Shown: one piece after another, positions 62,984-64,000 of the stretch
Position numbering within the stretch: position 1 is the stretch's first letter
How the letters are laid out: each line of letters opens with the position of its first letter
NCBI GenBank assembly: GCA_963834015.1
Contig: CAWIAG010000004.1
Coordinates: 1,550,001 to 1,614,000 of the forward strand
Direction of reading: 5' to 3'
From: FEN-1297 sp963834015
Lineage (GTDB): Bacteria > Bacteroidota > Ignavibacteria > Ignavibacteriales > Ignavibacteriaceae
DNA length: 64,000 bases
Translations under genes and position numbers: made by a program
The notes under the pieces: generated by a model
What the model was told of the DNA's origin: nothing
What the model saw: the letters and a program-made list of their open reading frames with translations, nothing else
Databases searched by the model: none

Positions 62984-64000
62984 CTATCTGTCAGCCAATT
63001 CTGTTTCAAACGGAATATCCGAAAGTTCAATCTTTGGAAACTTTTCGATAAAATAATTTAATGACCATTCACTGGTAAAAAGTATAGCAGTCCTTTCAGA
63101 AGCATCGTTAACAATAGCGGCGCCCGCAGGCAGAACCAAAGCCTCCAGGCTTTCGGCGCTCACTTCCGGGGAAACCCATCTAAGAACTTTCCAGTTGGTC
63201 TGTTCCAATCTTGATTCGGCGCCGTATTCACTTTCCAGCCTGAACTGAACTACTTCAAACTGTAAAGGTCCCACCGCGCCAAGCAGGGGAACTTTCTGTC
63301 CCGAATTTTTTAGATAGTAAGCCTGGATAACACCTTCCTGCAGAAGCTGATCTAATCCATCCCTGAATTTTTTATAATTTGAAGGATTTGGATTATGCAT
63401 AAATACAAAATGTTCCGGGGCAAATTTGGGAATCTCTTTATAAACAATTGACGGGTCTTCCGTAATTGTATCGCCTATACCAAAATTAGAATTTCCAACG
63501 AAGCCTACAATATCTCCCGGGAATGCTTCATCAACGGTTTCCCTATCCTGTCCGAAGATTTTTTGAGAGTTTGAAAGCCTTATTTTTTTACCGCTGTTAA
63601 CATGGAAAGCCTGCATATCGCGGGTAAACGTTCCCGAACAAACCCTTAGGAACGCAATGCGGTCACGGTGTTTGGGATCCATATTAGCCTGAATTTTAAA
63701 AATAAAGCCTGAGAATATATCATCTTCGGGCCTTACAATTCCTTTTACACTGTGTCTTGGAGTGGGCGGAACAGCATAACTTAAAAAGCCGTCAAGCAAA
63801 AGCTGAACGCCGAAGTTGTTCATTGCGCTGCCGAAGAATACAGGAGTCAGGCCGCCTTCTAATACGGCGGCAGAATCAAATTGTTCACCGGCAGTATCAA
63901 GCATTTCGATTTCTTCAATCAGCTTGTTGTAATTGTTTTCACTTAATTTATCCTTTACAATAGGATCTGATAAGTCATGAATGGATACCGGCGCTATAAA
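62984..64000 (-). CDS. prfC: Peptide chain release factor 3, C-terminal part (gene continues off the window)
   Basis: About 338 residues of the C-terminal part of RF3, a translational GTPase that recycles RF1/RF2 after termination. The frame is open to the window edge at 64000 (FIAPVSIHDLSDPI...). Family patterns: GGLTPVFFGSAMNNFGVQLLLDGFL (end of the G domain), FSGFIFKIQANMDPKHRDRIAFLRVCSG (domain II, EF-Tu-like), GDIVGFVGNSNFGIGDTI, and GAVGPLQFEVVQFRLESEY (domain III). The G-box motifs lie outside. The start is therefore not visible. The apparent methionine at 63904 is internal. Confidence 0.95.
   Translation of the reverse strand, partial: FIAPVSIHDLSDPIVKDKLSENNYNKLIEEIEMLDTAGEQFDSAAVLEGGLTPVFFGSAMNNFGVQLLLDGFLSYAVPPTPRHSVKGIVRPEDDIFSGFIFKIQANMDPKHRDRIAFLRVCSGTFTRDMQAFHVNSGKKIRLSNSQKIFGQDRETVDEAFPGDIVGFVGNSNFGIGDTITEDPSIVYKEIPKFAPEHFVFMHNPNPSNYKKFRDGLDQLLQEGVIQAYYLKNSGQKVPLLGAVGPLQFEVVQFRLESEYGAESRLEQTNWKVLRWVSPEVSAESLEALVLPAGAAIVNDASERTAILFTSEWSLNYFIEKFPKIELSDIPFETELADR

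Overview
The window is AT-rich, gene-dense bacterial DNA. It looks like a member of the Bacteroidota/Chlorobiota side of the FCB group, most plausibly an Ignavibacteria-type chemoorganotroph. This is inferred from the gene families (DUF5683-like and YceI proteins, GH78/GH28/GH2/GH74-type glycosidases, NrfD-type respiratory modules), a TAnnTTTG-type promoter element, and abundant short hairpin repeats between genes. No rRNA, tRNA or CRISPR array was recognised. Nothing here fixes the species.

Layout. 0-9 kb: an ECF sigma factor, a methyltransferase with a C-terminal cysteine cluster, two pilin-like paralogues, a secreted nucleoside hydrolase, a TlpA-like thioredoxin-domain protein cut by an in-frame TAG, and long repeat-rich intergenic DNA. 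9-20 kb: carbohydrate genes (GH74-like, GH28-like, GH78 rhamnosidase, ChbG/YdjC deacetylase), split by a complete IS4-family element with perfect terminal repeats and a 13-bp target duplication. 20-31 kb: oxidoreductases, a broken DUF4386 gene, DoxX, membrane proteins, a CPBP protease, a CE1-type esterase and a GH2 glycosidase. 31-38 kb: cysK and cysE, an aldo-keto reductase, a b561-like/YceI pair and a CDF metal transporter. 38-52 kb: a sensor kinase, a sigma-54 response regulator, a frameshifted receiver protein and a long electron-transfer cluster. That cluster holds a fused cytochrome-porin, a mono-heme cytochrome, a five-heme cytochrome, a molybdopterin-family subunit, a four-cluster ferredoxin, NrfD, a small membrane protein, a four-heme cytochrome and a cupredoxin. 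52-64 kb: small secreted proteins, a SAM-I riboswitch controlling a cystathionine gamma-synthase family gene, a GNAT enzyme, an operon of an unknown protein, a membrane GMC oxidoreductase and a metallophosphoesterase, and the 3' part of prfC running off the right edge.

How they work together. The sulfur genes are under two different RNA controls: a SAM-I riboswitch plus terminator before the metB-like gene, and, before cysK, a 30-codon leader ORF with three consecutive Cys codons followed by an intrinsic terminator. The second looks like cysteine-responsive attenuation and is the most interesting regulatory find. The 43-52 kb cluster can be read as an electron path between the outer membrane and the quinone pool through an ACIII/Qrc-like complex, with a two-component pair upstream as candidate regulator.

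Quality note. Three genes (DUF4386, the receiver protein, the cytochrome-porin) each lack one base in a homopolymer run, and two in-frame stops interrupt otherwise intact reading frames. Sequencing error must be excluded before calling these pseudogenes or recoding sites.
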